Assembly (NCBI RefSeq): GCF_020921035.1
Contig: NC_063160.1
Span: 21,673,595-21,737,594, forward strand
From: Rhodamnia argentea
Taxonomy: Eukaryota > Streptophyta > Magnoliopsida > Myrtales > Myrtaceae
Length of the DNA: 64,000 nt
Direction of reading: 5' to 3'
A model generated the notes under the pieces. It did not search any database. It was not told the origin of the DNA and saw only the letters and a program-made list of their open reading frames with translations. Below, in pieces: positions 22,452 to 33,564 of this stretch; the first letter of the stretch is position 1, and every line of letters starts with the position of its first letter. Made by a program: the position numbers and the translations under genes.

Positions 22452-24456
22452 TCAGTCAGGCAAAGCAGTTCCTCGCTCAAGGTTGTTTTTAATCTCAAGG
22501 GTGTATTTACCAAAGGCACGTTCAATCTTCTTGTTGAAGTGCTCATTGCGGTCATTGATAGAGTCAATGTCTTTCTCATCACGGAATCTCCTCCTCCTGC
22601 TAAAGGAGTTGCGCTTTTCATCCCGATCTTTGAGTTCCTGTACCATTTTGTCAATCTTATCCTCGGAAACCTTAGGTGCCTGCATGATAAGGTAAGATGA
22701 GCAAGTTAAACTTCAAATGAGCATATAAGCAGCGAGGCGGGGAAAAAAAGGCGACGATCATCCTCAATGAAACTTTACCTTGCCATATTGAAGACTTGAA
22801 GCTTCACGATAGAACTCGGGATCAGCTTCTTTCATTTTGTTATATTCGTCTAAGTCAATATCTATATTCTTCGTGCGCTTCTTGTATGCATTATACAGAG
22901 ACTTCTGGTTGAAAACTGCCGTAGAAACTGCATTAGTCCTTTAAGAACAAATACATCATATCTAGCTAGGACACGTCTCTCTGTAATAAAAAAGCTCCAT
23001 CTTGCATTTTGTTTTTCAGCAGCAATCCCTTGTATCAGGACCGATGACCAAGCCTAAATAAATGCTCTAGGTAAAGGAAACAACTCGGATGACATTTCAT
23101 GCAAATGCAGGTAAAATAAAGTTGTGTGCTTCAACTAAACTCACAGGGACAAAGGAAATACAGCACATCACCCACTCTTATTGGTGCTATATACATCGAA
23201 TTTCACCAAGCAACCAGCCCGTGGCTCGTTAACTAAATGAAAACAAAAGGAAGGAAGCTACTAGAGCACGTAGTATAGAAACTAGTCTGTTACAAAGACA
23301 GGCATGCGATAAACAAAGAGAAGCACAGACATAACAGGTTCATCAGCAAATTGAATACCTACCATCCCAACCGTAAGGAGCAGGATCCTTTTCCCATTTC
23401 TTATATTTGGTCTCAGCCATATCCTGTGTGTCTAGCATATATGCCTTTGACATATCAAGACCATTAGCATCAAGAAGTTTCCCAATCTTTTTCTTCCTAT
23501 CCTCGAGCCACTTTTGCTTAGAGATACCCCTCGACTCTGTTGGAGCCTCCATTTTCTTATTTTCAGCCACCATTGCAGTTTGATTAGCCTTCCTCGCCTC
23601 ATTCTACCAAAAAAAAGAAAGACATGAGAGAGGCTGTTGATTTCCTTAGACTACAATACTGAAAAGTAAAACAAACAAAAACTTAAATGCTTAATGTTGG
23701 AGAAGCGATCGTCTTTTGTTTTAAGTTAAATTACACACCATCTTAAGCCTTAACTCAAACAATTTCTTCTTCCTTCCCGTAAGTTTAGTGATGTCACCCT
23801 CCTCATTTTCCTCAACCGGCGGCTTGTTATCATCGTCAGCAGATTCTTCAGCATCATCTATTTCATCGCTCGAAGCTGCAACCTTATGATAAGGTAGCTT
23901 AGAATGCCTCTCCTCTGCGCCAGCTTCCGATACTTCTGCAATCAAATAGACTCAGCTTCACATCACCGAAGAAATCGAAATGGCCCTAAAAGTTGCAGGG
24001 ACTCGAAACCGGAATTGCTAAAACAAAGTACGATCATTCATCGTGCAAACCCTAGCCAAGAGTTCAAAGCAAAAACAAGTTGCAAGGGCGAGAACAATTC
24101 GTTGTTCAAGGAACTGAAGACGCGGGAACCATCCATCGCCCAATTGATCACAAAACATGACCCCTCCGAAATTCACAAAAAGGCAAAAACAAAAACCTAT
24201 ATACCTGTACAATCCTATTGGCAAAGATTGCGCCATAATGGATTTTAATTTGATACAAGCTCAAAAGAAGAGTGGTTGACAGTGAGCTACTGGATATGGC
24301 GGAAAAACTCAGAAGCACATACGGAGAACACCTACCCGAATCTCTCCTATCACGAGCTTTGGCTTCAGCGATGATTCCGAAGCAATATTCACTGCATTCA
24401 TGGTACGGATTGGACGCGTTCCTGCAGTCCGGGTGGACCCTCCTCTCTTCAGACAT
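22452..24456 (-). CDS. SYF2: Pre-mRNA-splicing factor SYF2 (GCIP-interacting family)
   Basis: Five exons on the minus strand (24456-24336, 23935-23739, 23603-23363, 22915-22779, 22679-22452) join in phase to give 307 residues. The body carries the SYF2 hallmarks: LTGRKKKLFELRLKMNEARKA, then KQKWLEDRKKKIGKLLD, EKDPAPYGWD, FNQKSLYNAYKKRTKNID, and near the C-terminus NEHFNKKIERAFGKYTLEIK and NNLERGTA. SYF2 is a component of the Prp19/CWC complex in the spliceosome. Residues 1-40 are a separate Cys/His-rich exon (VHPDCRNASNPYHECSEYC) that also heads both PEARLI-4 genes downstream on the same strand. The start is fixed by phase: exon 1 leaves one G, matching the EVSE reading of exon 2. An acidic stretch (about 58-85) precedes the core. 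A TGGGCT element lies about 200 bp upstream (24660-24665). Confidence 0.93.
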
Positions 24457-26902
24457 CCTCCTGGGCTCCCGTTGAACTCTCTCCGAAGCGAGACCCGCAG
24501 GGCTACCGAAATCGCTCGTCCGCCCACGATCGCCGCCGATCTGGATAGCCGAATGTGGCGTCGCGCCAGCAATTCCGACGTTGAAAGCGAGAGAAGAAGG
24601 TATGGAAGAAAGTGATTCGAAGCCCTAACTGAAGGAAGAGGAAGACCGCCTCGCGTGTTTGGGCTCGTTTTTCCGTTTTAAGTTTAAGATAAGCATTGCA
24701 AATTAATGAATTATTGCAATTTTTTTAGTGAATAATAAAATTGGGTCTCGATATCGTACAATGATATAACATTAACAAGCATAAATTTTTTGTATAATTC
24801 TGTAAGTGTAAACTATCTTGGATTAACATTTGCAAAAATCTGTGATTAATATTGATAGTTGAATTATCATGTCATTGCTATCCGTATCATATCTTTTTTA
24901 TGTGGCCGCGGTGGGTTATCTGTGCCCCGTGGACCCAATACATAATTGTTCTATCCTTAAGGCTTCATTTGTTTCACAAAAAATAAAATATTTATAAAAT
25001 AATTTAATAAAAATGATCGTTCGTATCGCTTGAAATAATTAATTAATAAAATACATTTTTATTATCGACAATAATTTATGTTTGAAGATTTTTATTTGCA
25101 AGGAATATAAGCGGAGGTGTCGATGGGGTCTTTGACCCACTTTTATTCACTTGAGTTATATATGAATTTAGTAAATTTTAAAAAAATGTCAAATATAGGT
25201 TTAGGCTTATTAAATCTATTTAAATATAGATTTTAACCCAATCTATTTTTGACCCCCGGCTTGTGGTCTAAGAAGCATCGACATTCTTCGAGGGTCTCCG
25301 TATCGTGTTTGACACTATGACACTCTTCGACATGAGATCGACATGTGGTTAGTATTCTAGACACCTTAACGACACACGAGTCTAACATCTCGACACTCTA
25401 TTTCGACATCCATGGGATCGATTTTAAATATTTTTAATAAATTAAAGGTTAAAATATAAACATATAAAAAATATATATACTTAAGTTATATATCCCGCCA
25501 CTCCAAAATTAATATATCTAATAAAAAAAATGCAATCGTGAATTCCTATTAGGAGAAAAAGAAACCCATTGTTGATATTTATATTACATATAAAAATGTA
25601 CATTTAATATATAACGTGTTCCAACATGTTGAAATTCTTTATTTTTTGAGAAATGACGTGTTGTGTCACATGTTGTATATTGGTGTCGGTACTACTTAGC
25701 CTACTGCTTCCCAAGCACCATTAATAAATGGGCCTCGAGTATATTAGTTTATTATATATACTTTTTATTGCTAAAAGAAACAAAAAAAATATAATTCAAA
25801 AATGTAAAAGTTGTTTTGGAATGCCACTGACTGCCGTCACCGGGTCGCCATCTCCGGCCGCCGAAAATAAAGGAAAATAAAATAAAAAATACTTCTCTAA
25901 AACATAAATAATAATTTTTTAATAAAAATAAAAAATAAAAAATGTCAATTCCATGAAAGTGCTTTAACAATATTATTTAAAAAATAAATATTCCATAGTT
26001 TGGTTATACAAAAGTATTTAATATGAGTTGGATCGGGTATGAATTGTTAAATTTGTACTATATGAAAATGGATCAAAACAGGTTAAATTGATCAATATGA
26101 GTTGGACCATATTCAATCTGACCTACTCGTTTGATATCTCTGGATATAAGTAATCATTTTTAAGAAAATATCAAATTACTCGTTTTTCGCGAAACAAAGT
26201 AACCTTAAGAGATCTCTGGCTGTCTATCTTCTTCCCAAGTGCTATCCCTGGTTCGCTGATTCAGAAGCTTTGGGCTCACGAGAGGGACAGTTCTTGGACT
26301 TACGCAGTTATTGGGTCAGATACAGGCCGAGAAAATGGGTCGGATACAGGAAGTATCCTGTTTCAGAAAATCCATTATAGGGGAGATTTTTCCCATTATC
26401 AATTCGTTCACCAAATTCTAGAAGCATCAATGAGATTCAGCTCCAGAATCTGTTTACCAACTGATACTTTGTGGACCGGTCGTGCAAATTAGCACTGTGA
26501 ATTTTGGCTGATGCATTTTGCTTTTGCACCCTGACGCTCCATAACCATGAGCAAATCGTCATGTGATAATCCTGCATAGTATGCGAGGGAATCTTCATTT
26601 CGCAGATTCAGAACCACATGAAAGAAGAGGAAGGCGACCGGAACGAACCGAAGAGAGAGCCAGTGTAAAAGAAGAAAGATATAAATGAAAACGGCTATTC
26701 ATACAGCAGCAACCGAATGAACAGAACATACAAAATCAGGAAGGAAACATCGGCTCAAGTACAATAATCTTGTATATTCTGCGGCGTAAGTATGAAGAAA
26801 AAGAATCAGAAGATTGAAAGTTCAACCTATGTCCCGAGTAGTTTTATGCGGGTAATAGTACATAAGGTTCCAGGAAGTCAGCTAGTCGCAGTACCTGCAG
26901 GC
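24457..26902. other. Intergenic, very AT-rich, no gene
   Basis: The SYF2 promoter occupies roughly the first 250 bp. The rest is AT-rich DNA with repeat fragments, including one copy of the dispersed repeat near 26000-26150 and MITE-like 'tttgtttcacaaaaaataaaatatt' around 24970. The 3' UTR of PEARLI-4 gene A lies at the right end. Confidence 0.4.
25990..26155 (+). repeat. Dispersed repeat family, copy 2
   Basis: It contains 'gttggatcgggtatgaattg..aaaacaggttaaattgatca..gacctactcgttt', matching the copies near 32700 and 37900 and the inverted copy near 1200-1320. Confidence 0.45.
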
Positions 26903-29775
26903 TCATAGGAGTTCCTCCAACAATGACTTAAAATGGTAGCTGTCGATCTGGGAGCTCACGGACAAAACGGATTTGTTCAACTCGAAGGACTCGACCTCAA
27001 GCTCGCGCAAGCGGGTTCTGGTTTCAGCTAGTTTTGACTTTGCTTCAGCAAGCTCTGCTTCTTTCTTGGTCAGGTCTTCAGTCTGGAACTCCAGTAATTT
27101 CTTCATAGAATCGAGGCCTTGATCACACTTGGTCTTCGCTGCCTTGACTGTCTGATGCTGAGTAATCACCTCAATGACATCTGAGATTTCATCAAGGATC
27201 TTTCGCAACCACCCAACGTTAATATGCGAAGTCTCCAAGTCCTTGAGAATAGCCAGCATCTCTTTGACCTTGGACTTGGTCAGGTGCATGAACGAAGTGG
27301 ATTGCAGCTCCTGAACGATGAAGCAGACGGACTCCAAATAATAAGACCGCATCGAGATTGACTCCAACACACAATTTTCTGCTATATCTCCATACTTCTC
27401 GAGAATTGCTTGCAGAATGGAGGACACGCTGGACTTCACATGGTATTTACCAACTGGGACACGGGTTTCGGACATCACGGACTGGACATCTTCTTCATCA
27501 CTGTCTTCGAAGGAGTGACCCACATCTGAGATGCTAGAGCTCATCGAACCACGGTTGGAGTGCGGAGCGCCTTCTGCTGGGTCATCAATGACAGTACTTG
27601 GAACAATTTCGTGCGTGAGCGAACCATCAAAGTTTTCCTCCTCTATCTCTTTGGAGGGTGTAGAATTGGCAACATATTCTAAGCTTTCCGTTGGAGGCTC
27701 CTTGGCACGATCAGGCTGCTCCGGAAGGAAAAAGAAAAACAAATCCATAGTATCACAAAGGATCGCCTGTACAAAATACATATGCATTCACAGAGAGAGG
27801 GAGAAGACGGACCGAGAGGTGAAGCACTGGGGTGACATTTCCAGAAGTTGGCATTGAATTAGAAGACCTGACTTGTCCCTTAAGGAAAGAGAAATCCTCA
27901 GGGTGAATTTCTCCGGAATACGGAATAGGAGAAATGGGCTTGATGTCCTCCAGGTCGCTCTTTTCAGAAGTGAAATGCAGAGGAGATGATGGAGCAATAG
28001 TCGGGGTTGTAGAAACAACAGGGCTAGTAACTTTGTCCTGCATGTGGGAAGAGTTGGGCCGAGGATCTGGATCCTTTTTTGTTCTCCTGCTCAAAGTCTG
28101 GGAAGCATCAACCCCATTAGATCCTGCAATTGGGGAAAATATCTCAGGATTCAGCCATGCAGCAGTAGAATTGGACACTCAGAATTTGGATCCGATTCAA
28201 ATATTGCAGATACATATGCACCATAATTTCAACAAGGTGTGACCACATAAGCATGTGTACTAAACAAAGGGAGATACAAAGAGAGGATCCTCATCTGATG
28301 CTGTCTTTCTCATTTTGGGGCCAACAACAGTCATCGGTTGGTACTAACACTCATTTCTTCACATTCATTTATAGCTCTGTCAACCAGATTAAGAAAGATA
28401 AAACAAACTGCACTGCTATGCACGGGGAAAAAGGACATGTTTCTTCTAGATTTCTTCCTTTTTACAGGAAAGCTAGTCGTTTATACTGAGAATAACCTGC
28501 TTCTTTCTTGTACCGCCTGGCCTCTGTGTAAGCTCCCTTTTGTGAGCAGGATTCACCACATTCATGGTAAGGATTTGATGCCTTAGCGCAAGCACCATTC
28601 ACCCTTCTCTCTCTCTGCACAATTTTGCTACGCTCTTCTCCAGCACCACGATAGTCTGAAAAGCAAGTTCCAGAGAAAAGAAAAACTGATATGTGATTCA
28701 GACATAGACATATCCACCATTTGATGAATTTGACTGAAACAATTGGAGGACATAATCAATTACTTTTGAAGTTAACTGAGATGAAGAGACAGAATTGTTA
28801 CCAAACATAAAGTTACTAATAGCAGATTAACAGGTAAGAATTGCTTGAATTACTTGGCAGATTATTCCTGCCTATTCGAAAATGATGCATATTACAGAAT
28901 GCATGGACAGTGTGGTCAAAGTCCACTCAAAGTGGTCTATCTTTGCAAGACAACATCAGCACCAGTTCAAGTTCAATATATCTAACATGAGGATCAGTCT
29001 GTAATCTGTTAGTACGGAAGAATCAGCTAACACGATCTCTTTCCAGGGAACCATATTGAAAGGTGTCAGATTAACTTTCTAGACATTTCCCATCCTCAAA
29101 TGCAGCGAAAAAGAGAGAAAAAAGATTGGATTGCAATTTTTTGATCAAATATGCAAAATTGCTTCATCTAAAGTTTCTCGACTCTCAGCAAAGTTCTTTT
29201 TTTGGTCGATACTCTCACCAAAGTTGACAAGTGTCTTATGGACACAATATGATTGATTTTCCAACTTTATCATGGTACAGTGTCGCGGTTAGTTGTCTCC
29301 ATCACTATTTGTTGCTTAATCATGTATTGGAGTATGTTCACTCAAAGAATCATCAGGCAATGGAGCAACCGTTCTCTATCACAACGGCCAAGAATGAATA
29401 ACTTTACAAGTATCCACTACAAATAAATTCCCACAGGGTTTTAAGCAACAGCACTATGAAGAGGTTGCTTCATATTTCACATATAACAATCGCATGTTTA
29501 TCTGGCATCACTTTCCTGATCTAGCATGCACAGTGATAATACAGAGACAATTAGCCCAATGAGAAAAAGGGTGAAACATATAAAGTTTGAAGTTTACATG
29601 CTCTACCTAGAAAAACTAATGAAACCAAGAAAAAGAAACAAAATAAGTCACCTGATTGATTTTTACTCTTGTGAGGCTTGCCTTTGCCCATCTTCAGATA
29701 ACACTCTTCAACGCATTGGTGATAAGGATTGGATGCATTTACGCAACCCGGGTGTACTTTTCCCCTCTCGGACAT
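26903..29775 (-). CDS. PEARLI-4 (phospholipase-like) family protein, gene A
   Basis: Four exons (29775-29652, 28655-28497, 28123-27813, 27715-26903) give 468 residues. Residues about 286-468 form the PEARLI-4 domain: VGKYHVKSS..SILQAILEKYGDIAENC, SMRSYYLESVCFIVQELQST and KSKVKEMLAILKDLE..VGWLRKILDEI. A heptad-rich coiled coil (TKKEAELAEAKSKLAETRTR) and a terminal KSLLEELL follow. The 'phospholipase-like' label is historical; no lipase motif is present and the biochemical function is unknown. Exon 1 encodes the Cys/His mini-domain (VHPGCVNASNPYHQCVEEC), and exon 2, flanked by phase-1 introns, encodes a second, partly decayed copy (GACAKASNPYHECGESC). Residues about 95-285 are Ser/Pro-rich and probably disordered. 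The exon 2 donor (GTTATT) and exon 3 donor (GTCCGT) are weak, so those junctions are the least certain. Confidence 0.85.
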
Positions 29776-32700
29776 CTCGTCAGAGGTACTAAGGTGACCG
29801 CAGAACAGGAACTATGTCAATAAATATCCCATCACACTAAGAATCATAGTCAGATTTCTTCAAGTTTGCAGTATTCTCAATGTACATAACAATGCTTCAC
29901 AGCTATTACGAACAAAAGGCTCGCCTTCCAATCCTACCGATGGTTATCCTGAGTAATTTACGCTTCACTGAAATCGAAGCGAAGGGCTATCCTGAAGTTT
30001 CACAGCAGTGAAAAATCACTTTTTTCTTTCGGGGTCCTTTAAAATAGTCTGTTCCGTCAATCAGGAGTGCAAGCAGATTATGCTCCATCGGATGAAAACA
30101 ATTAACCAGTGAGCCCTTTGGGAAACAAGCAGATATCTTAATTGGCCATACCTGATTGACAGCAGATCTTTTAATTGCATCTTATGACCAGGAGGTAACT
30201 CTCATCATTTGGAAACCCAAATCTTTTTCCATGCAGAGAATCACTATATAACAAATCACCCCGACAGAGTCACCACATCAAACACTTCTCCTTCGTTCTC
30301 CACCCAAAATGAAATTGCTCGATCAAACTTAACAGTCGATCCAACTGATCAGAAACAAGCAGATATCACAGCCCAAATTAACCAAAAAGCAAAACTATCT
30401 TCGCCCCCCATAAACCCAAAAGAAAGAAAATCGGTACATCACATGTATGACAATCCCAAAACAATAATCAGTGATCTTCGCCGGAAGCGCAAAGGTGATA
30501 AGAGAAGCCAGAAACCAACTTCAGTCAAACCAAAGAACACACATGAAGGCAGAAACAGAGAGAAAAAACGGACGCGTACACTGCAAGAGAAACGACGAGA
30601 GCTGAAGCAAAACAAAGACGAGAAGATTACCAGAGGAGGGAGGGAGGGAGGGAGGGAGGGAGGGAGGGAGAGCTAGCAGCTAGGAACGAAACAGAGGGAG
30701 GGGCTCAATCTCCTAGAGTTTGGTGCTGGAAAAGTTTCTGGCTCTTAAATATTTTTCTCCGGGCTTGCAATTTTTGACTGGCGTCCGTCGTCGGAATGTA
30801 AAATTCAACGTCGACCCTTTACATCACAATGTCTAATTTTTGACGCGCAAAATACAAATAAAAAGAGAAGAATCTTCCTCTATCAACGGCCGAGAAAATT
30901 AACAAAGAAAATGGGAATTTTGTTTTTCGACATAAAAGTCGCACAGAAGCTTCTGACCAAATTCAGACACGTGGCCAAAATATGTGTGTGCGTAGCGTGG
31001 ACCCCGCATATGCCGAATTGTTAAGTTGACCTTTTTGTCGTTCCGTGCGTTTTCGGACGCATCTGGTTGTCATCCCCCTCGCGGTCATTCAACATTAGGC
31101 ATCCATGCTGAGATCACCAATCACATTGTTACACGTGGCTATTGTTCTTGTTTTGGTAGGAAGTGGTCTAATTTGTTTGAAAACCCCATACTTTATGTCC
31201 GGTCCCAATTCTACCCCAAACTTCTTTTCGTCTTATAAAAAATATCTCAATCTCTCTCAATCTCTCTCTCACTGTCTCACTCTCTCTCTCTCTCTCTCTC
31301 CAATTTCAAATCTGTATTCATGATTCCAAGAATCAGTTGATGTTGAGGAAAGTGAAAGTGTTGATAAAGATGCAAGTTATTATAACGAAACTCTTCTAAT
31401 TGGTTTTGATAATGATAATCTTGCAAAAATCCATGATTTTTTTTAGTATTGTACGTGGGCAAATTTGAGACCAGAGTGAAAATTGTGATTTTTGTTCTTT
31501 GGACAAATAACAATTTGGGGTAAAATCGAATATGACCTAAAGTTGGGGGGTTTTTTAAGGAAATTAGGCCGGCATGAAGTTCAAATATATCATATTTGGT
31601 TAGGTGCCTTGTAGACAAAAATAAGACTATCCAAACAGTGGCCACCCTTCCCTAGTGGGAAGGAGGATGTGGGGTGTTCGATTCCTCACTTTTTCGGGGG
31701 TTGGGGACGGGGACGCGTGAGTGATGGATCGGGGTTTCACAACCTGTAGACAGCGTTGTCCCTAATTATTTCTAAATTACAGAAAATTTTGTCGAAATTC
31801 ACTGTAAATTGAGTATGTCGATTTTATCCTCCAAATGGAGAGTACGTAGCTAGATAGACATACTTTATCTGTACATCTGTCTTATGTGTCCACCCATATG
31901 TTTCCAATTCGAGTTCTATACTTTGCCATCACGTGGTACTACCCATTTAAAATAACCAAAATGAGAATACCTGACATCTTTGAGTTTCATGGAGGCAAAC
32001 AGCCCATGTTGGACTTCTATATTGGAATTGTCGACCAAACCGTTTCGATTCCTCCTTATTTAGATCAGCTCACCTAACTCCTTTTGCCCATCTATACGGA
32101 TGTTTGGCATTCGACGGCAAATCCATTCCGGTCAATATGCAAAGAATGTATGCCACGGTAGTTTGTTTTCGGTCTATTGAAAAAGAGAATTACCTCCACT
32201 TCTGACCTCGCAGGCAAAGTTGTCATCACCACTCTAGTTTTACCAATTTCAATTTTTCACAATTCATCCTTCCATCTTTTGTTAGAGCCTCTAGCCACTC
32301 AAATCAGTAGCCAAATCGTATCGAATATCGCTTGATATTGCCTTTTCGCACCGATTCATATATGTAAGATGTTGACCACACGTCTCGAAATTACAACGCC
32401 TCCATGGCTGTAATAGTAGCTCCTAGCAAATTATCCCAGGCTCATTTTAGGGTACCGCGACTTTAACGCATGTGTCACCAAAGTCCAAAAAACACATGAG
32501 TTATATATATTCACAGCAAATTATCCCCGACTCATTCTTTCTCGCCTCACTTGCTATTGCGTTTACTCATTTCACACTCTGACCTCGGTTTGGATATGTG
32601 CTTTCCCGGATTGGATTAAATATAAAAATATTTTAAGAATACGAGGTCGGATTGGGTACGTGTTAGGCATGTGTCGGGGTCGGGTATGAGTCACTAAATT

Positions 32701-33564
32701 TGCATTGCAACAAATGAATTAAAAACTGGTTAAATGGTTGTATTTAGGTCGGACCATTTGGACCTGACCCACTCATTTTGACGCGACTAGTTACTAAGTC
32801 TTAAGAGGGTTTGGGAGGGCCGAGCTCAAGAAAGGACCAGCTTTCGCAACTCGGCGCATGTAATTAGGCCGGAGCTAGCCCCCTTGAGTCCCCTTAAAGA
32901 TCAAAGTGGGTCATGGGCTTGCTTTTCCGTCTTTGGTACGAACTCCCACCAGCCTTTTCGGCAATTGATGCTGGTGGTACGACAAGGACAGGAAAAACCC
33001 TCAGCTCCTAACTTTCCTGGAAGCGATGGATTGATAAATTTACAGGCGGCGGAAGTAGCCGCTCTTTCTTGACCGAGGAAACTGAAAGAGATGTATCGGC
33101 TTTTCCCGAAAGCTACCTCCCCCGAAAAAGCCTTCTGCTTCTGCGCAATCCATTTTGGACCACCTTGAATAGGTTCATTTTCATAGTGGATGCTGGCCAC
33201 ATAAAATAAAATAAGAAGAAGAAGGAAAAAAAAACACAAGAACATATGTCTCCTTTTTCATTTCTTTCAACCTTTTTCACGGTTCGCGTAGAGATTCTGT
33301 GGTATATCTGGATTCTAGAATGATTTGACAATTCAAGAGTTTCGGTGCGTTCGTTCAAGAAGCACTCGAGTAATTCTCGGTTGACTTGGAATTTAGTAGA
33401 GAAATCTCTTGGTACGAAACGCCTCTCAAAGCACTAGGAGGAAGGACTTTCACACCCTACGGTTCAAATGTCAATCCTGTACAGTAGTAATGCTTCAACA
33501 ACTAGCAAATTGGACACAAATAAGGTACCTAACCACGTCCTGAAAGCAGTTCCCAGTTACTAAC
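29776..33564. other. Intergenic; probable 5' UTR/promoter of gene A, repeats, no gene
   Basis: A (GGGA)n tract lies at about 30634-30670 and a (CT)n tract at about 31278-31301. A Pol III B-box-like sequence lies near 31675-31695. A dispersed repeat copy is at 32580-32800, and a patch of about 46% GC lies at 32820-33165. The open frame 30209-30676 (plus) is low-complexity, antisense to the likely 5' leader of gene A, and is not called as a gene. Confidence 0.4.
32580..32800 (+). repeat. Dispersed repeat family, copy 3
   Basis: It contains 'gtcgggtatgagtcactaaa..aaaactggttaaatgg..ggtcggacc..cctgacccactcattttgac', the same ordered blocks as the other copies. Confidence 0.5.

Noticed and set aside
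24018-24236. Alternative SYF2 start MAQSLPIGLY at 24236
   Set aside because: Its exon would end in phase 2 and cannot join exon 2 (23935) in frame. The ATG at 24456 gives phase 1 and a matching junction.
30634-30670. Short regular repeats as a CRISPR array
   Set aside because: It is a simple GGGA microsatellite in a plant genome, with no repeat-spacer structure.
30209-30676. 155-codon plus-strand open frame
   Set aside because: Lies antisense to the likely 5' leader of PEARLI-4 gene A, is Lys/Arg/Glu/Thr low-complexity, and ends in a GGGA microsatellite.
31640-31700. tRNA gene
   Set aside because: Only a B-box-like word is present, and acceptor stem and anticodon arm cannot be formed.
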